Under the pieces are notes generated by a model that saw nothing but the letters and a program-made list of their open reading frames with translations, made no database searches and was not told the origin of the DNA. Position numbers and translations under genes: made by a program. A DNA stretch of 9,627 nucleotides, taken from NCBI GenBank assembly GCA_046760705.1, contig JBHIER010000091.1:1-9627 (forward strand), in the 5' to 3' direction. Source of the stretch: JBHIER01 sp046760705 [NCBI: bacterium] (GTDB lineage: Bacteria > JBHIER01 > G020348925). Shown here in pieces: positions 1 through 6,475 of this stretch; within the stretch, counting starts at the first letter, position 1, and each line of letters begins with the position of its first letter.

Positions 1-469
1 TGGGATGAATCCTTCCCACCTCCTGCCATCCCCCCTCATCCTCCACCTGAACCACAATCGAAGAGACGGGAGGCGCTTTCAGATCCGAGATCGCCTTGAA
101 GTGAATGTGATGGGCACCGTTCACCCTCCCGAAGTCAAGGACCAACCAGTCGCCAGCGAACCCCTCAAAGTATACCTCGTCCCGCTCAATGATGAGATCA
201 AGACAGTCAATCCCTGCACTGTCCTCACACGAGATAGGCTCATACTCTTTTTTGTAAAAAACCATCTCTCCTTTAGGTGTCAGACCAAGCTCTTTTTGAT
301 GGGAATGATCAACAGTCAGTAGAGCTACTGAATCCAAATAGGTGTGCTCTCGTTCAAACTCACGGATCTGTATCACATACTGGCTGTCTTGCGGTACCAA
401 TGGCTGTTCAAGTTTGCAATAATCGATCACGTCCAGCTCTGCCCGACTTGTATCCTCAGACGCTGGCAT
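1..469 (-). CDS. C-terminal part of a secreted beta-rich protein, partial at left edge
   Basis: The minus-strand frame is open from an ATG at 469 to the window edge (156 codons, no stop), so the C-terminus is missing. I see no catalytic motif. The composition is acidic with many alternating hydrophobic strands, as in a beta-sandwich: YLDSVALLTVDH at about residues 44-55, VYFEGFAGDWLVLDFG at 99-114 and a His-rich strand at 120-123. From memory, a similar pattern occurs at the C-terminal ends of large secreted proteins in FCB-type and candidate-phylum bacteria; I cannot verify this. The frame stays open upstream of the ATG to about position 511 and reads LYNWGEEWVEDNNI, which looks coding. The segment may therefore be the continuation of the Vps62-like gene after a frameshift rather than a separate gene. 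As a separate gene it would start 14 bp after the preceding stop, with GAGGA about 10 nt upstream as a mediocre ribosome site. Coding status is fairly sure; the start and independence are not. Confidence 0.72.
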   Translation of the reverse strand, partial: MPASEDTSRAELDVIDYCKLEQPLVPQDSQYVIQIREFEREHTYLDSVALLTVDHSHQKELGLTPKGEMVFYKKEYEPISCEDSAGIDCLDLIIERDEVYFEGFAGDWLVLDFGRVNGAHHIHFKAISDLKAPPVSSIVVQVEDEGGWQEVGRIHP

Positions 470-483
470 GATATTGTTGTCCT

Positions 484-2097
484 CTACCCATTCCTCGCCC
501 CAGTTATAGAGTCAAGAATCCAATTTACATCCCCGTGGTGGGGGGGGTTGCCAAATAATCCGTCTTCTCCTGTGCCTTCCGAGAAAAGAAGCCATTCATG
601 ATCGTCACCCATAGCGGGGCTACACGGCGATGGTGTTCGATTTCCTCCAAAAATGGGAACACTCACAGCCCAAAAGTCTCCCATATAGCCGATGTAGCAT
701 AGCCAGTCATAATCCCCATCACCTCCGTCATGAAAGAAGTGCCCCTTGAAGAGCCTACAGCAAGGCCCCTCCTCAGGACAGTGTGGTTCGACATGGGTTT
801 CATATGCTTTATGGAGCTCACCCAGATTCCTGAGAAAATCATAGCCAAAGTACGAATCACAACATGAATTGTAATCAACGTTATCCGTAAACCATTCCTC
901 CATAAAAAAGGCATCTACATAAAAGTCATACACTTTCTCATATCTGTTATATGAAGCATGAGAATTCCGTGCAAGCCATATGTGTAAATGGGTGTGGTTC
1001 TCATCATATCCCTGTTGGATTCCTTCGTAAGAGGTCTCACGGGTTGGACTCCACCAGCAATCGGCTGCTGTAAAGGTGTGACCCATTGTATGTTGATAGA
1101 AGTTTACCTTGACCGGAGTGAAATTGTCCCCGTCCCGAGCCAATTTGATAGACACATGTTCCCAATCTCCTTCATGCCATGTAGCTGTTTGCGGCCTCAA
1201 ATCATTGAAGGTCAAAAAGTACCAGTATTGGAGATAGTAATATTCGCCACTTTTATACACGTGGTAATAAAGCGGTCTATTATCCACGGATGCACCCATA
1301 TCTCTAACGCTATCATCGAAGTCAATGTAGGCACCAGAGAGGATTGAACCATCAGCATAAGTGCAATAGTACCAACAGTCAGTAAACTCAATAGAGTTAC
1401 TAGAAGACCAATCGTCAAATTCCTCAAGAGGAGTACTAGAAAGCGGCGGTCCGCGAACCAACTCATTGCCCCAAGCGTCTAAAACATGCTGTTGATTATT
1501 AAAACCTACAAGAATACCATCAAAATCTGCCAAATCAGGCTGGCTTTCCAGTGGATGTTTGTGGAGTACCGGAGAAAATTTTTCCGCGATCTCCCTCTGC
1601 AATTCGTCCTCAATACAGTCATGATCATTGTCAGCAGGGTCACACCAACAGGGTAAACATTCAATATAAAAATCTGTCGATGGTGGCTCCGGATTCTCCT
1701 CAGGGAAATCCCACACTCTCTCGTCACCGGAATCAAAAGAATAGCCATGCGGTACACCATAAATCTTCCAACGAGCTTCTATGATCTCGGCGTCGCCAGC
1801 ACCAATTATGCCACTATCTTCCCAATAACCATTCTCATCAGTCATTGGATAGGCAATGTAAGTGTCCTCTACATCTTCTATTAGATGAATAATATACGTG
1901 ATTATGTATTCTATCACAACCCCCTGCACCCCAACTTCATACTGACTACGAACGTAGCCAGATATGGGCAGTTCATCGCTTAATACCACCTGCGATAGTA
2001 AAGACATTGTAAGAATACCAAGTAGTACTATTCCTTTTGTCCCCTTCACTGCTCTTTTTCCATACTCACCTTTTTCTAATTTCTGTTTAAGTTTCAT
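484..2097 (-). CDS. Secreted Vps62-like domain protein with N-terminal carboxypeptidase-regulatory-like domain
   Basis: This is a 537-residue exported protein of unknown function. The chosen ATG at 2097 has a perfect AGGAGG 5 nt upstream; a longer frame from 2163 lacks this. A basic N-terminus and the hydrophobic stretch at about 22-40 form a signal peptide. Residues 45-130 resemble a carboxypeptidase-regulatory-like beta-sandwich (ISGYVRS...GVQGVVIEY...TDENGYW). Residues 147-165 are a Cys/Asp-rich linker (DNDHDCIEDE), reminiscent of Ca-binding loops. Residues 170-385 look like the Vps62-type fold: AEKFSPVLHKHP, LQYWYFLTFND at 289-299, HEGDWEHVSIKL at 308-319, FYQH and LHIWLARNSHASY at 371-383. 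There are 14 cysteines after the signal peptide, suggesting disulfides outside the cytoplasm. The end (ILDSITGARNG) looks out of frame: the -1 frame carries a protein-like continuation, so the gene may be frameshifted. It begins 38 bp after the beta-barrel gene and probably shares its transcript. No enzymatic role can be assigned. Confidence 0.85.
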   Translation of the reverse strand: MKLKQKLEKGEYGKRAVKGTKGIVLLGILTMSLLSQVVLSDELPISGYVRSQYEVGVQGVVIEYIITYIIHLIEDVEDTYIAYPMTDENGYWEDSGIIGAGDAEIIEARWKIYGVPHGYSFDSGDERVWDFPEENPEPPSTDFYIECLPCWCDPADNDHDCIEDELQREIAEKFSPVLHKHPLESQPDLADFDGILVGFNNQQHVLDAWGNELVRGPPLSSTPLEEFDDWSSSNSIEFTDCWYYCTYADGSILSGAYIDFDDSVRDMGASVDNRPLYYHVYKSGEYYYLQYWYFLTFNDLRPQTATWHEGDWEHVSIKLARDGDNFTPVKVNFYQHTMGHTFTAADCWWSPTRETSYEGIQQGYDENHTHLHIWLARNSHASYNRYEKVYDFYVDAFFMEEWFTDNVDYNSCCDSYFGYDFLRNLGELHKAYETHVEPHCPEEGPCCRLFKGHFFHDGGDGDYDWLCYIGYMGDFWAVSVPIFGGNRTPSPCSPAMGDDHEWLLFSEGTGEDGLFGNPPHHGDVNWILDSITGARNG

Positions 2098-2102
2098 CCT
2101 CA

Positions 2103-2108
2103 CCTCCT
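2103..2108 (-). promoter_or_regulatory. Shine-Dalgarno AGGAGG of the Vps62-like gene
   Basis: A perfect AGGAGG on the minus strand lies 5 nt before the ATG at 2097. It fixes the start 22 codons inside the longest open frame and gives a normal signal peptide close to the N-terminus. Confidence 0.75.
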
Positions 2109-2135
2109 GTGCAGCAGAGTGTGCAGTTAGGCAAT

Positions 2136-2786
2136 TCAGTACAGAGAATATTGTAAGCCGCAAAGAATAAATATCTTATCCAATTCAAAATAAAACGGTT
2201 GTCTTTTTACTCCGTAGTCCAAGCGGGCGTAACGCTGTTTCGCCATTAATTGAGCAGACCACTTAGAAATGATCTTAACCTGTAAAGCAAGAAAATAAGC
2301 CACATGTGGATTTTTCCAATGGTTGTTCATATGATATTTGGCGGGCGGAAGTTGCCCGGTCTGCGCTTCGTTCGTGAGACGACTCCAGTAGGCTCCAATA
2401 CCAAACCCAGCAGTGAATCTAAAAAAGTGGTGAAAGGACAATTGGTATGTCCCATAAATCTCAATGGGAATTGCTAGACGCCTATCCATAAAAGTGGTTG
2501 TTTCAGTATTCGTTTCGAATTCGCTTTTCATGGTTAATTTATGGTATATAACTCCGCTTTGTAGTGATAGCGCGATGTTTTTCCCGTAAATTGGATATGA
2601 TACGGCGAGTTCGATATCAAAGTTGTATTGGTCAGAAGGCAAAAGAGACTTGATTTTCAAATTCGGACTGAAACCACCCATGACACTGAGAGTAATAGGC
2701 GATTGTCGTGCCTGGAGTGGTCGAGCAAATATAATTAATAGCAGAATTAGAAAAAATGTGCGAGATATTTTATTGACTTCGAGCAT
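2136..2786 (-). CDS. Outer-membrane beta-barrel protein with signal peptide
   Basis: This 216-residue protein has a clear Sec signal peptide: basic residues to position 9, a hydrophobic core TFFLILLLIIF at 10-20 and a likely cleavage after LQA at 24-26. The mature part alternates polar and hydrophobic residues in strand-length units separated by Asn/Gly/Pro turns, and ends in an aromatic residue (GLQYSLY), the usual insertion signal of outer-membrane barrels. The segment LAIPIEIYGTYQLSF followed by FFRFTAGFGIGAYW resembles small porin-like barrels (OMP_b-brl type) common in the FCB group. Eight to ten strands would fit the length. Cargo or partner is unknown. No strong ribosome site precedes the ATG (GGAA is about 11 nt away and AGAAG abuts it), so the start rests on the signal peptide. 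It sits directly upstream of a secreted protein, suggesting a joint envelope role, but that is inference. Confidence 0.8.
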   Translation of the reverse strand: MLEVNKISRTFFLILLLIIFARPLQARQSPITLSVMGGFSPNLKIKSLLPSDQYNFDIELAVSYPIYGKNIALSLQSGVIYHKLTMKSEFETNTETTTFMDRRLAIPIEIYGTYQLSFHHFFRFTAGFGIGAYWSRLTNEAQTGQLPPAKYHMNNHWKNPHVAYFLALQVKIISKWSAQLMAKQRYARLDYGVKRQPFYFELDKIFILCGLQYSLY

Positions 2787-3025
2787 CTTCTAGAAATTTC
2801 CGCTTTTCTTTCTTGTCTTTAGCAGAGGCGATCGCATATCCCTCTGAGGCGCATATAGCCGTTATTGGCATTCCCGACAAGAATGTCCCTATAGCAAAAG
2901 CACCACTTTTATCTATTTTGAACCTCTGGAGTCAGACCTTAACATAAAACTTAAGCTGCCCACAATCCATCTTCTAACTCCAAGACCATCCGTCTCGGCT
3001 TATCACTACTGCCAGTCTTTTCATT
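2787..3025. other. 239-bp region without a convincing gene, between the ribosomal operon and the accessory genes
   Basis: This AT-richer spacer separates the last gene of the ribosomal operon from the beta-barrel gene. I see no strong intrinsic terminator: no GC-rich stem followed by a T-run on the minus strand after 3026. The minus strand holds a 33-codon open stretch (2770-2871) with a charged KDKKEKRKFLEDAR end, plus two shorter stretches in the same frame upstream interrupted by TAG and TGA. There is no credible ribosome site, so I do not call a gene. A possible weak promoter (TTGTCG, 17 nt, TATATG) ends near 2850 on the minus strand. The sequence ggagtcagacctta at 2928-2941 is of a type I associate with transposon-end scars, with low certainty. 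Confidence 0.5.
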
Positions 3026-3238
3026 CTACCCCTTGAAGAGCACTGTCAGCATTATGGTCACCCACATAGGGATTAGGATCGCCAACATGGTCACCCATAT
3101 CCACCGCATCTCTTTTCTCAAATCCGTCATCTCGGTCTCCACATGGTTCAGTCTCTCATCCATATGGTTCAGTCTATCAGCCATCTGCTCTAATATCCCT
3201 TCAATCCTGGCCACTCTCTCCTCCAATCCGTTATTCAT
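3026..3238 (-). CDS. Small coiled-coil protein with one C-terminal membrane helix, coupled to rpmD
   Basis: This 70-residue protein occupies the place where rplO normally follows rpmD. Residues 5-45 form a heptad-repeat coiled coil ([14 protein letters not shown], then DRLNHM and ERLNHV), and residues 47-68 a single hydrophobic helix ([23 protein letters not shown]) with a short KG tail. The layout resembles the broad class of small coiled-coil/TM proteins (XhlA-like in architecture), for which no general function is known. The ATG at 3238 overlaps the rpmD end by 8 bp (ATGAATAA contains the rpmD stop) and is preceded by GAGGTGAGGG, so translation is probably coupled to L30. Two adjacent 21-bp repeats encode consecutive heptads. 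It likely oligomerises and is membrane-anchored with a cytoplasmic or periplasmic coil; orientation cannot be told. I cannot name a role. Coding status is well supported by the overlap and the pattern. Confidence 0.75.
   Translation of the reverse strand: MNNGLEERVARIEGILEQMADRLNHMDERLNHVETEMTDLRKEMRWIWVTMLAILIPMWVTIMLTVLFKG
3142..3183 (-). repeat. Tandem duplication of a 21-bp unit inside the coiled-coil gene
   Basis: Two adjacent 21-bp copies (3142-3162 and 3163-3183) match at 18 of 21 positions and share atggttcagtct. Each encodes one coiled-coil heptad (MADRLNH and MDERLNH). This looks like heptad expansion by slippage or unequal exchange, keeping the frame. Confidence 0.7.
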
Positions 3239-3422
3239 CCCTCACCTCTTCCACCTCCACCAGATGGCTCACTTTAGCGATCATCCCTCTGATCTGTGGG
3301 GTATCATTGTGCACCACAGACCGGTTCATCCTCCGGATCCCCAGAGCTTTCAGTGTCAACTTCTGCCTCTTCTGGCGCCCTATGGCGCTTCTTTTCTGCG
3401 TAATCTTTAACCTCACTGCCAT
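3231..3422 (-). CDS. rpmD: 50S ribosomal protein L30
   Basis: This is a small large-subunit protein of 63 residues, the usual bacterial length. Recognisable family features are the [11 protein letters not shown] strand near the N-terminus, the [16 protein letters not shown] helix-strand region and [20 protein letters not shown] at the end. The ATG at 3422 (MAVRLKITQ) is preferred over an in-frame start at 3446, because the latter adds residues not seen in L30 and overlaps rpsE. It starts 4 bp after the rpsE stop and its own stop lies within the start of the coiled-coil gene. In most bacteria rplO and secY come next; here they do not. Confidence 0.95.
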   Translation of the reverse strand: MAVRLKITQKRSAIGRQKRQKLTLKALGIRRMNRSVVHNDTPQIRGMIAKVSHLVEVEEVRDE

Positions 3423-3426
3423 ATCC

Positions 3427-3927
3427 CTACCTGCCCAGCTCTTCAACGGGGATGCCGCGAAACTCTGAGACCTGTTGAGCGTCCCTGAGCCTCAGCAGAC
3501 CCTCCATGGTGGCCTTCACCACGTTATGAGGGTTGGGCGAGCCCAGCGACTTCGTCAGCACATCCCGAACCCCTGCGCACTCCACCACCGCCCGAACCGC
3601 GCCCCCGGCGATCACCCCGGTCCCCGGGGAAGCCGGCTTGAGCAAAACTCTGGCGGCTCCAAACCGACCGATCACCTGGTGGGGGATCGTTCCTCCGGTC
3701 AGGGGGACCTGCACCAGATTCCGCTTGGCGATCTCGGTGCCCTTCCGAATGGCTTCTGAGACCTCGTTCGCTTTACCCAACCCAATGCCCACCCGACCGT
3801 GTCCATCTCCCACGACGGTCAAAGCGTTAAAGCTGAACCGCCGGCCCCCCTTGACCACCTTTGCCACCCGATTGATGTGGAGGACCCGATCGATGTATTC
3901 GTACTCCGTCGCCTCCTCTTTTGCCAA
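3427..3927 (-). CDS. rpsE: 30S ribosomal protein S5
   Basis: S5 is a small-subunit protein near the mRNA entry site that contributes to decoding accuracy. The 166-residue product matches the usual length (167 in E. coli). The N-terminal double-stranded-RNA-binding-like domain carries [19 protein letters not shown] and [16 protein letters not shown]; the C-terminal domain carries [18 protein letters not shown] and [13 protein letters not shown] chose the TTG at 3927 because AAGGAG lies 7 nt upstream and the product then begins [15 protein letters not shown]. The alternative TTG at 3966 would overlap the rplR stop by 4 bp but has poorly spaced ribosome-site sequence and adds 13 residues unlike S5. 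rpmD follows 4 bp later. Confidence 0.95.
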   Translation of the reverse strand: MAKEEATEYEYIDRVLHINRVAKVVKGGRRFSFNALTVVGDGHGRVGIGLGKANEVSEAIRKGTEIAKRNLVQVPLTGGTIPHQVIGRFGAARVLLKPASPGTGVIAGGAVRAVVECAGVRDVLTKSLGSPNPHNVVKATMEGLLRLRDAQQVSEFRGIPVEELGR

Positions 3928-3934
3928 CCTTCCG

Positions 3935-3940
3935 CTCCTT
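3935..3940 (-). promoter_or_regulatory. Shine-Dalgarno AAGGAG favouring the internal TTG start of rpsE
   Basis: AAGGAG (extended GAAAGGAGC) on the minus strand lies 7 nt before the TTG at 3927. It is the main reason for preferring that start over the TTG at 3966 that overlaps the rplR stop. Confidence 0.65.
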
Positions 3941-3962
3941 TCTGTCCGCTTCTTGTCGTTGC

Positions 3963-4337
3963 TCAAAACTCCAACCCGCCTTCCCGCGCTCCATCGGCCA
4001 CCGCTCTCACTCGCCCGTGATAAAGGTAGCCGGCGCGGTCGAAGACCACCTTCGTAATCTTTGCTCTTCTGGCTCTCTCTGCCAACAGGGCTCCCACCTC
4101 CCTACCCACTGCACACTTGCCTTTCAACTCCCCCCTCTTGGCCCGAATCTCAGGCGACAGGCTGGAGGCAGCCAGAAGGGACCTCCGGTTGACATCGTCG
4201 ATCAGTTGAGCATAAATATGCCTTAAGCTGCGGTAGACCGTCAACCTCGGTCTGTCTGGGGTCCCCGAGACCCTTCTCCGCACATGTCTCCGCCGTCGCT
4301 CTCTCCCCTCCCGCTTTGCCACATGCCTGTTCTTCAT
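3963..4337 (-). CDS. rplR: 50S ribosomal protein L18
   Basis: L18 binds 5S rRNA together with L5. The 124-residue product has the strongly basic N-terminal tail ([15 protein letters not shown]), then [24 protein letters not shown], the central [20 protein letters not shown] helix and the terminal signature [24 protein letters not shown]. The ATG at 4337 ([11 protein letters not shown]) has AGGGG a few bases upstream and lies 25 bp after the rplF stop. A longer in-frame start at 4469 would run 107 bp into rplF and adds a non-family leader, so it is rejected. rpsE follows. Confidence 0.95.
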   Translation of the reverse strand: MKNRHVAKREGRERRRRHVRRRVSGTPDRPRLTVYRSLRHIYAQLIDDVNRRSLLAASSLSPEIRAKRGELKGKCAVGREVGALLAERARRAKITKVVFDRAGYLYHGRVRAVADGAREGGLEF

Positions 4338-4362
4338 CGTTCCCCTGTCTGTGAAGTTCCAA

Positions 4363-4899
4363 TCAGACCCCGGCTTTGCCCGCCTTACGGCGGACGTACT
4401 CGCCCTCGTACTTGATCCCCTTCGCTTTGTAAGGGTCCGGCGGTCGAAACGATCGAATCTTGGCTGCAACCTGGCCGACCAATTGCTTGTCGATGCCAGA
4501 GACGGTCAGCCGTGTGCCCTTCTCGATGTCGATTCCAATCCCCTCGGGCGGACGGAAGACGATGGGGTGAGAATAGCCCATCTGCAAGACAACCACCTGA
4601 CCCTGCTGCTCAGCCCGATAGCCCACACCCGAGATCTCCAAACGCTTCTCAAACCCCTTGGTGACCCCCTCGACCATATTGGCCAGAAGAGTCCGCGTCA
4701 GTCCGTGGAGAGATCGGTGAAGGGGGTTATTTGAGGGCCGCCTGACCACCAAAGTTCTCTCCTCCAGGCTCAGCTTTAGGCTGGGATGAATCTCCTGACG
4801 GAGGGTCCCCTTGGGCCCTTTGATCTGAACCCTGTTCTTTTGAATCTCGACCTCAACCCCCTGAGGGATTTCAATCGGTTCCTTCCCAACCCTCGACAC
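4363..4899 (-). CDS. rplF: 50S ribosomal protein L6
   Basis: L6 lies near the sarcin-ricin loop and the factor-binding site of the large subunit. The protein is 178 residues (E. coli 177). It has two similar alpha-beta domains; visible landmarks are [14 protein letters not shown] at the N-terminus, [14 protein letters not shown], the [27 protein letters not shown] helix region, GVGYRAE, and the C-terminal [15 protein letters not shown] with the basic RRKAGKAG tail. The start is the GTG at 4899, six bases after a perfect AGGAGG; the ATG at 4926 adds nine residues that include the ribosome site itself. It lies 27 bp after rpsH. Confidence 0.96.
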   Translation of the reverse strand: MSRVGKEPIEIPQGVEVEIQKNRVQIKGPKGTLRQEIHPSLKLSLEERTLVVRRPSNNPLHRSLHGLTRTLLANMVEGVTKGFEKRLEISGVGYRAEQQGQVVVLQMGYSHPIVFRPPEGIGIDIEKGTRLTVSGIDKQLVGQVAAKIRSFRPPDPYKAKGIKYEGEYVRRKAGKAGV

Positions 4900-4905
4900 C
4901 TTTCG

Positions 4906-4911
4906 CCTCCT
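4906..4911 (-). promoter_or_regulatory. Shine-Dalgarno AGGAGG deciding the GTG start of rplF
   Basis: A perfect AGGAGG on the minus strand, spaced 6 nt from the GTG at 4899. The resulting N-terminus (SRVGKEPI) matches the conserved start of L6. Confidence 0.75.
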
Positions 4912-4926
4912 CAGTTTGAACACCAT

Positions 4927-5322
4927 CTACCATATGTAGCAGAGCACCTCTCCACCGATCCCCAGTTCCCTGGTCTGTCTATCGGTCAATATCCCCTGTG
5001 ATGTCGACAGGATGGCCACACCCAAACCGTTGAGGACCTTCGGCACCTCATCCTTGCTCACATACTTCCTCAGCCCAGGGGTGCTCACCCGCTCAATGCC
5101 TGAGATGATGGGCCTCTCATTCTCACCGTATTTCAAATAGAGCCGAAGGTAGGTGTGGTGATCCTTCTCAATGTCGGTATATGAGTTGATAAACCTCTGC
5201 TCGACCAGGATGCGGGCAATCTCCCGTTTCAACCTGGAGGCAGGAACATCAACTTTTTTGTATTTTGCCTGGCATGCATTCCGTATTCTGGTCAGCATAT
5301 CAGCAATAGGATCGGTCATCAT
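4927..5322 (-). CDS. rpsH: 30S ribosomal protein S8
   Basis: S8 is a primary 16S rRNA-binding protein and in enterobacteria also the translational repressor of the spc operon; whether it regulates here cannot be read from the sequence. The 131-residue product matches the family length (E. coli 130). Landmarks are TDPIADMLTRIRNA at the N-terminus, VPASRLKREIARIL, LRLYLKYGENERPI, RVSTPGLRKYV and the C-terminal GIGGEVLCYIW, including the conserved GGE-x-L-x-Y-x-W ending. The ATG at 5322 has GGAG 7 nt upstream; a second ATG follows directly, and a TTG at 5343 is less likely. It is separated by 45 bp from rpsN. Confidence 0.96.
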   Translation of the reverse strand: MMTDPIADMLTRIRNACQAKYKKVDVPASRLKREIARILVEQRFINSYTDIEKDHHTYLRLYLKYGENERPIISGIERVSTPGLRKYVSKDEVPKVLNGLGVAILSTSQGILTDRQTRELGIGGEVLCYIW

Positions 5323-5367
5323 AGTATAGCTCCGTTGTTCCAAAAAATATTCTGGCGCGCCCCCGGC

Positions 5368-5553
5368 TTACCAACTGGCCTTGGTCACCCCGGGGATCAG
5401 CCCCTGCAATGCCAATTCTCGAAAACAGATGCGGCACAGGCCGAACTGTCGCAAGTAGCCCCGGGCTCGCCCACACCGATGGCATCGATTGTATCGGCGC
5501 ACTCTAAATTTCGGCTTGCGCTTCGCTTTCTCCATCAAAGATTTCTTTGCCAC
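5368..5553 (-). CDS. rpsN: 30S ribosomal protein S14, zinc-binding type
   Basis: This is the short (61-residue) zinc-containing form of S14 (also called rpsZ), which acts in 30S head assembly. The zinc ribbon is formed by C24-x-x-C27 and C40-x-x-C43; the family ending [11 protein letters not shown] is intact. The start is a GTG at 5553, with GGGGAG 6 nt upstream. The position between rplE and rpsH is canonical. The longer zinc-free (C-) form is not seen here. Retaining only this form would imply dependence on zinc for this protein, but a paralogue elsewhere cannot be excluded. Confidence 0.95.
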   Translation of the reverse strand: MAKKSLMEKAKRKPKFRVRRYNRCHRCGRARGYLRQFGLCRICFRELALQGLIPGVTKASW

Positions 5554-5586
5554 ACCGCTCTCCCCTAAGAAGAGTCTGTCAACCGC

Positions 5587-6132
5587 CTACGTCAAGCGAA
5601 AAGGCACACCAAAGGCCTTCAAGAGTTCGAAGGCCTCCTCGTCGGTCCTGGCCGTAGTGACAATGGTCACATCCATGCCGTGGATTCGCTCCACCTTGTC
5701 ATAGTCGATCTCGGGAAAGATGATCTGCTCAGTGATACCCAAGGTATAATTGCCGTGCCCGTCGAAGGATTTTGTTGACAGTCCCCGGAAGTCGCGGACA
5801 CGGGGCATGGCAACGTTGATGAGTCGATCCAAAAACTCATACATTCTGGCCCGTCGCAACGTCACTCGGCACCCAATGGCCATGCCTGCTCTCAGTTTAA
5901 AATTGGAGATCGACCTTTTGGCCCGGGTGATGGCCGGCCGCTGACCGACGATGGCGGCCAGATCCTCCAGGGCCGCATCAAGGGCCTTGGCATTCTGAAT
6001 CGCCTCACCCACCCCCACGTTGACGACGATCTTCTCCAGCTTGGGCACTTCCATCGGATTCTTGTACCCAAACTTCCTGGACAAGACTGGTATGATATCA
6101 TCGATGTACGCCCGTTTCAATCGCAGCTCCAT
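5587..6132 (-). CDS. rplE: 50S ribosomal protein L5
   Basis: L5 binds 5S rRNA and contacts the P-site tRNA and the small-subunit head. The protein is 181 residues (E. coli 179). Landmarks: [20 protein letters not shown] near residues 25-44, [38 protein letters not shown], the loop [21 protein letters not shown] and the C-terminal [19 protein letters not shown]. The ATG at 6132 has GAGGAG 5-6 nt upstream. It lies 30 bp after rplX and 33 bp before rpsN, in the normal spc order. Confidence 0.97.
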   Translation of the reverse strand: MELRLKRAYIDDIIPVLSRKFGYKNPMEVPKLEKIVVNVGVGEAIQNAKALDAALEDLAAIVGQRPAITRAKRSISNFKLRAGMAIGCRVTLRRARMYEFLDRLINVAMPRVRDFRGLSTKSFDGHGNYTLGITEQIIFPEIDYDKVERIHGMDVTIVTTARTDEEAFELLKAFGVPFRLT

Positions 6133-6162
6133 GTTCTCTCCTCAAAAAGCGAACGACAGTTG

Positions 6163-6474
6163 CTACTCCAAGATCTCCCCGCATCGTTTACACAGCCGGG
6201 TTCTTCGGCCATCTTCCAGCTTCTTTGTCCCCACCTTGGTAGGGAGGGTGCATTTGGGGCATACGACCATCACGTTGGAGATGTGAACGGGGGCTTCCTT
6301 CTCCACAATGCCGCCCTTGGGATTGCTCTGGGAGGGTCGAGTGTGCCTTTTGATGAAGTTGACCCCTTCCACCAAGAGCCGTCCTCGGTCAGGAAACACC
6401 CTCAGCACCTTTCCCATTTTGTCTTTATCGTCGCCGGATATGACCAGCACCGTATCGTTCTTTGCCACTTTCAT
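6163..6474 (-). CDS. rplX: 50S ribosomal protein L24 with zinc-ribbon-like C-terminus
   Basis: L24 is an assembly-initiator protein of the large subunit. The 103-residue product begins with the KOW segment (NDTVLVISGDDKDKMGKVLRV, residues 6-26) and continues through VEGVNFIKRHTRPSQ. The C-terminal part holds two CxxC pairs, C72/C75 and C95/C98, spaced as a zinc ribbon; this extension is known in many but not all bacterial L24 proteins. The ATG at 6474 begins 1 bp after the rplN stop (TGAGATG), so the two are probably translationally coupled. Confidence 0.96.
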   Translation of the reverse strand: MKVAKNDTVLVISGDDKDKMGKVLRVFPDRGRLLVEGVNFIKRHTRPSQSNPKGGIVEKEAPVHISNVMVVCPKCTLPTKVGTKKLEDGRRTRLCKRCGEILE

Positions 6475-6475
6475 C

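Noticed and set aside
505-547. Programmed -1 frameshift signal, including the run of eight G at 540-547 (C on the minus strand)
   Set aside because: The C-run lies upstream of a TGA in the -1 frame (512-514), so slippage there would stop at once. No slippery heptamer is visible nearer the needed shift site. A mutation or sequencing error is more likely.
2829-2836. GCGATCGC octamer resembling cyanobacterial HIP1
   Set aside because: It is a single occurrence and none of the genes suggests a cyanobacterium; chance is sufficient.
2770-2871. 33-codon minus-strand open stretch ending KDKKEKRKFLEDARSQ, overlapping the start of the beta-barrel gene
   Set aside because: It has an ATG but no Shine-Dalgarno, is very short, and overlaps the next gene by 17 bp. 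It could be a remnant or a small peptide, but there is not enough to call it.
2845-2873. Possible minus-strand promoter TTGTCG, 17 nt, TATATG ahead of the beta-barrel gene
   Set aside because: Each box matches only four of six consensus bases, which is common by chance in AT-rich DNA.
2936-2959. Small inverted repeat CTTAA...TTAAG after the coiled-coil gene as a terminator
   Set aside because: A 5-bp AT-rich stem without a T-run is too weak for an intrinsic terminator.
3533-4057. Plus-strand open frame of 174 codons opposite rpsE and rplR
   Set aside because: It is antisense to two conserved ribosomal genes, rich in Pro/Arg/Ser as expected of an antisense shadow, with no recognisable domain.
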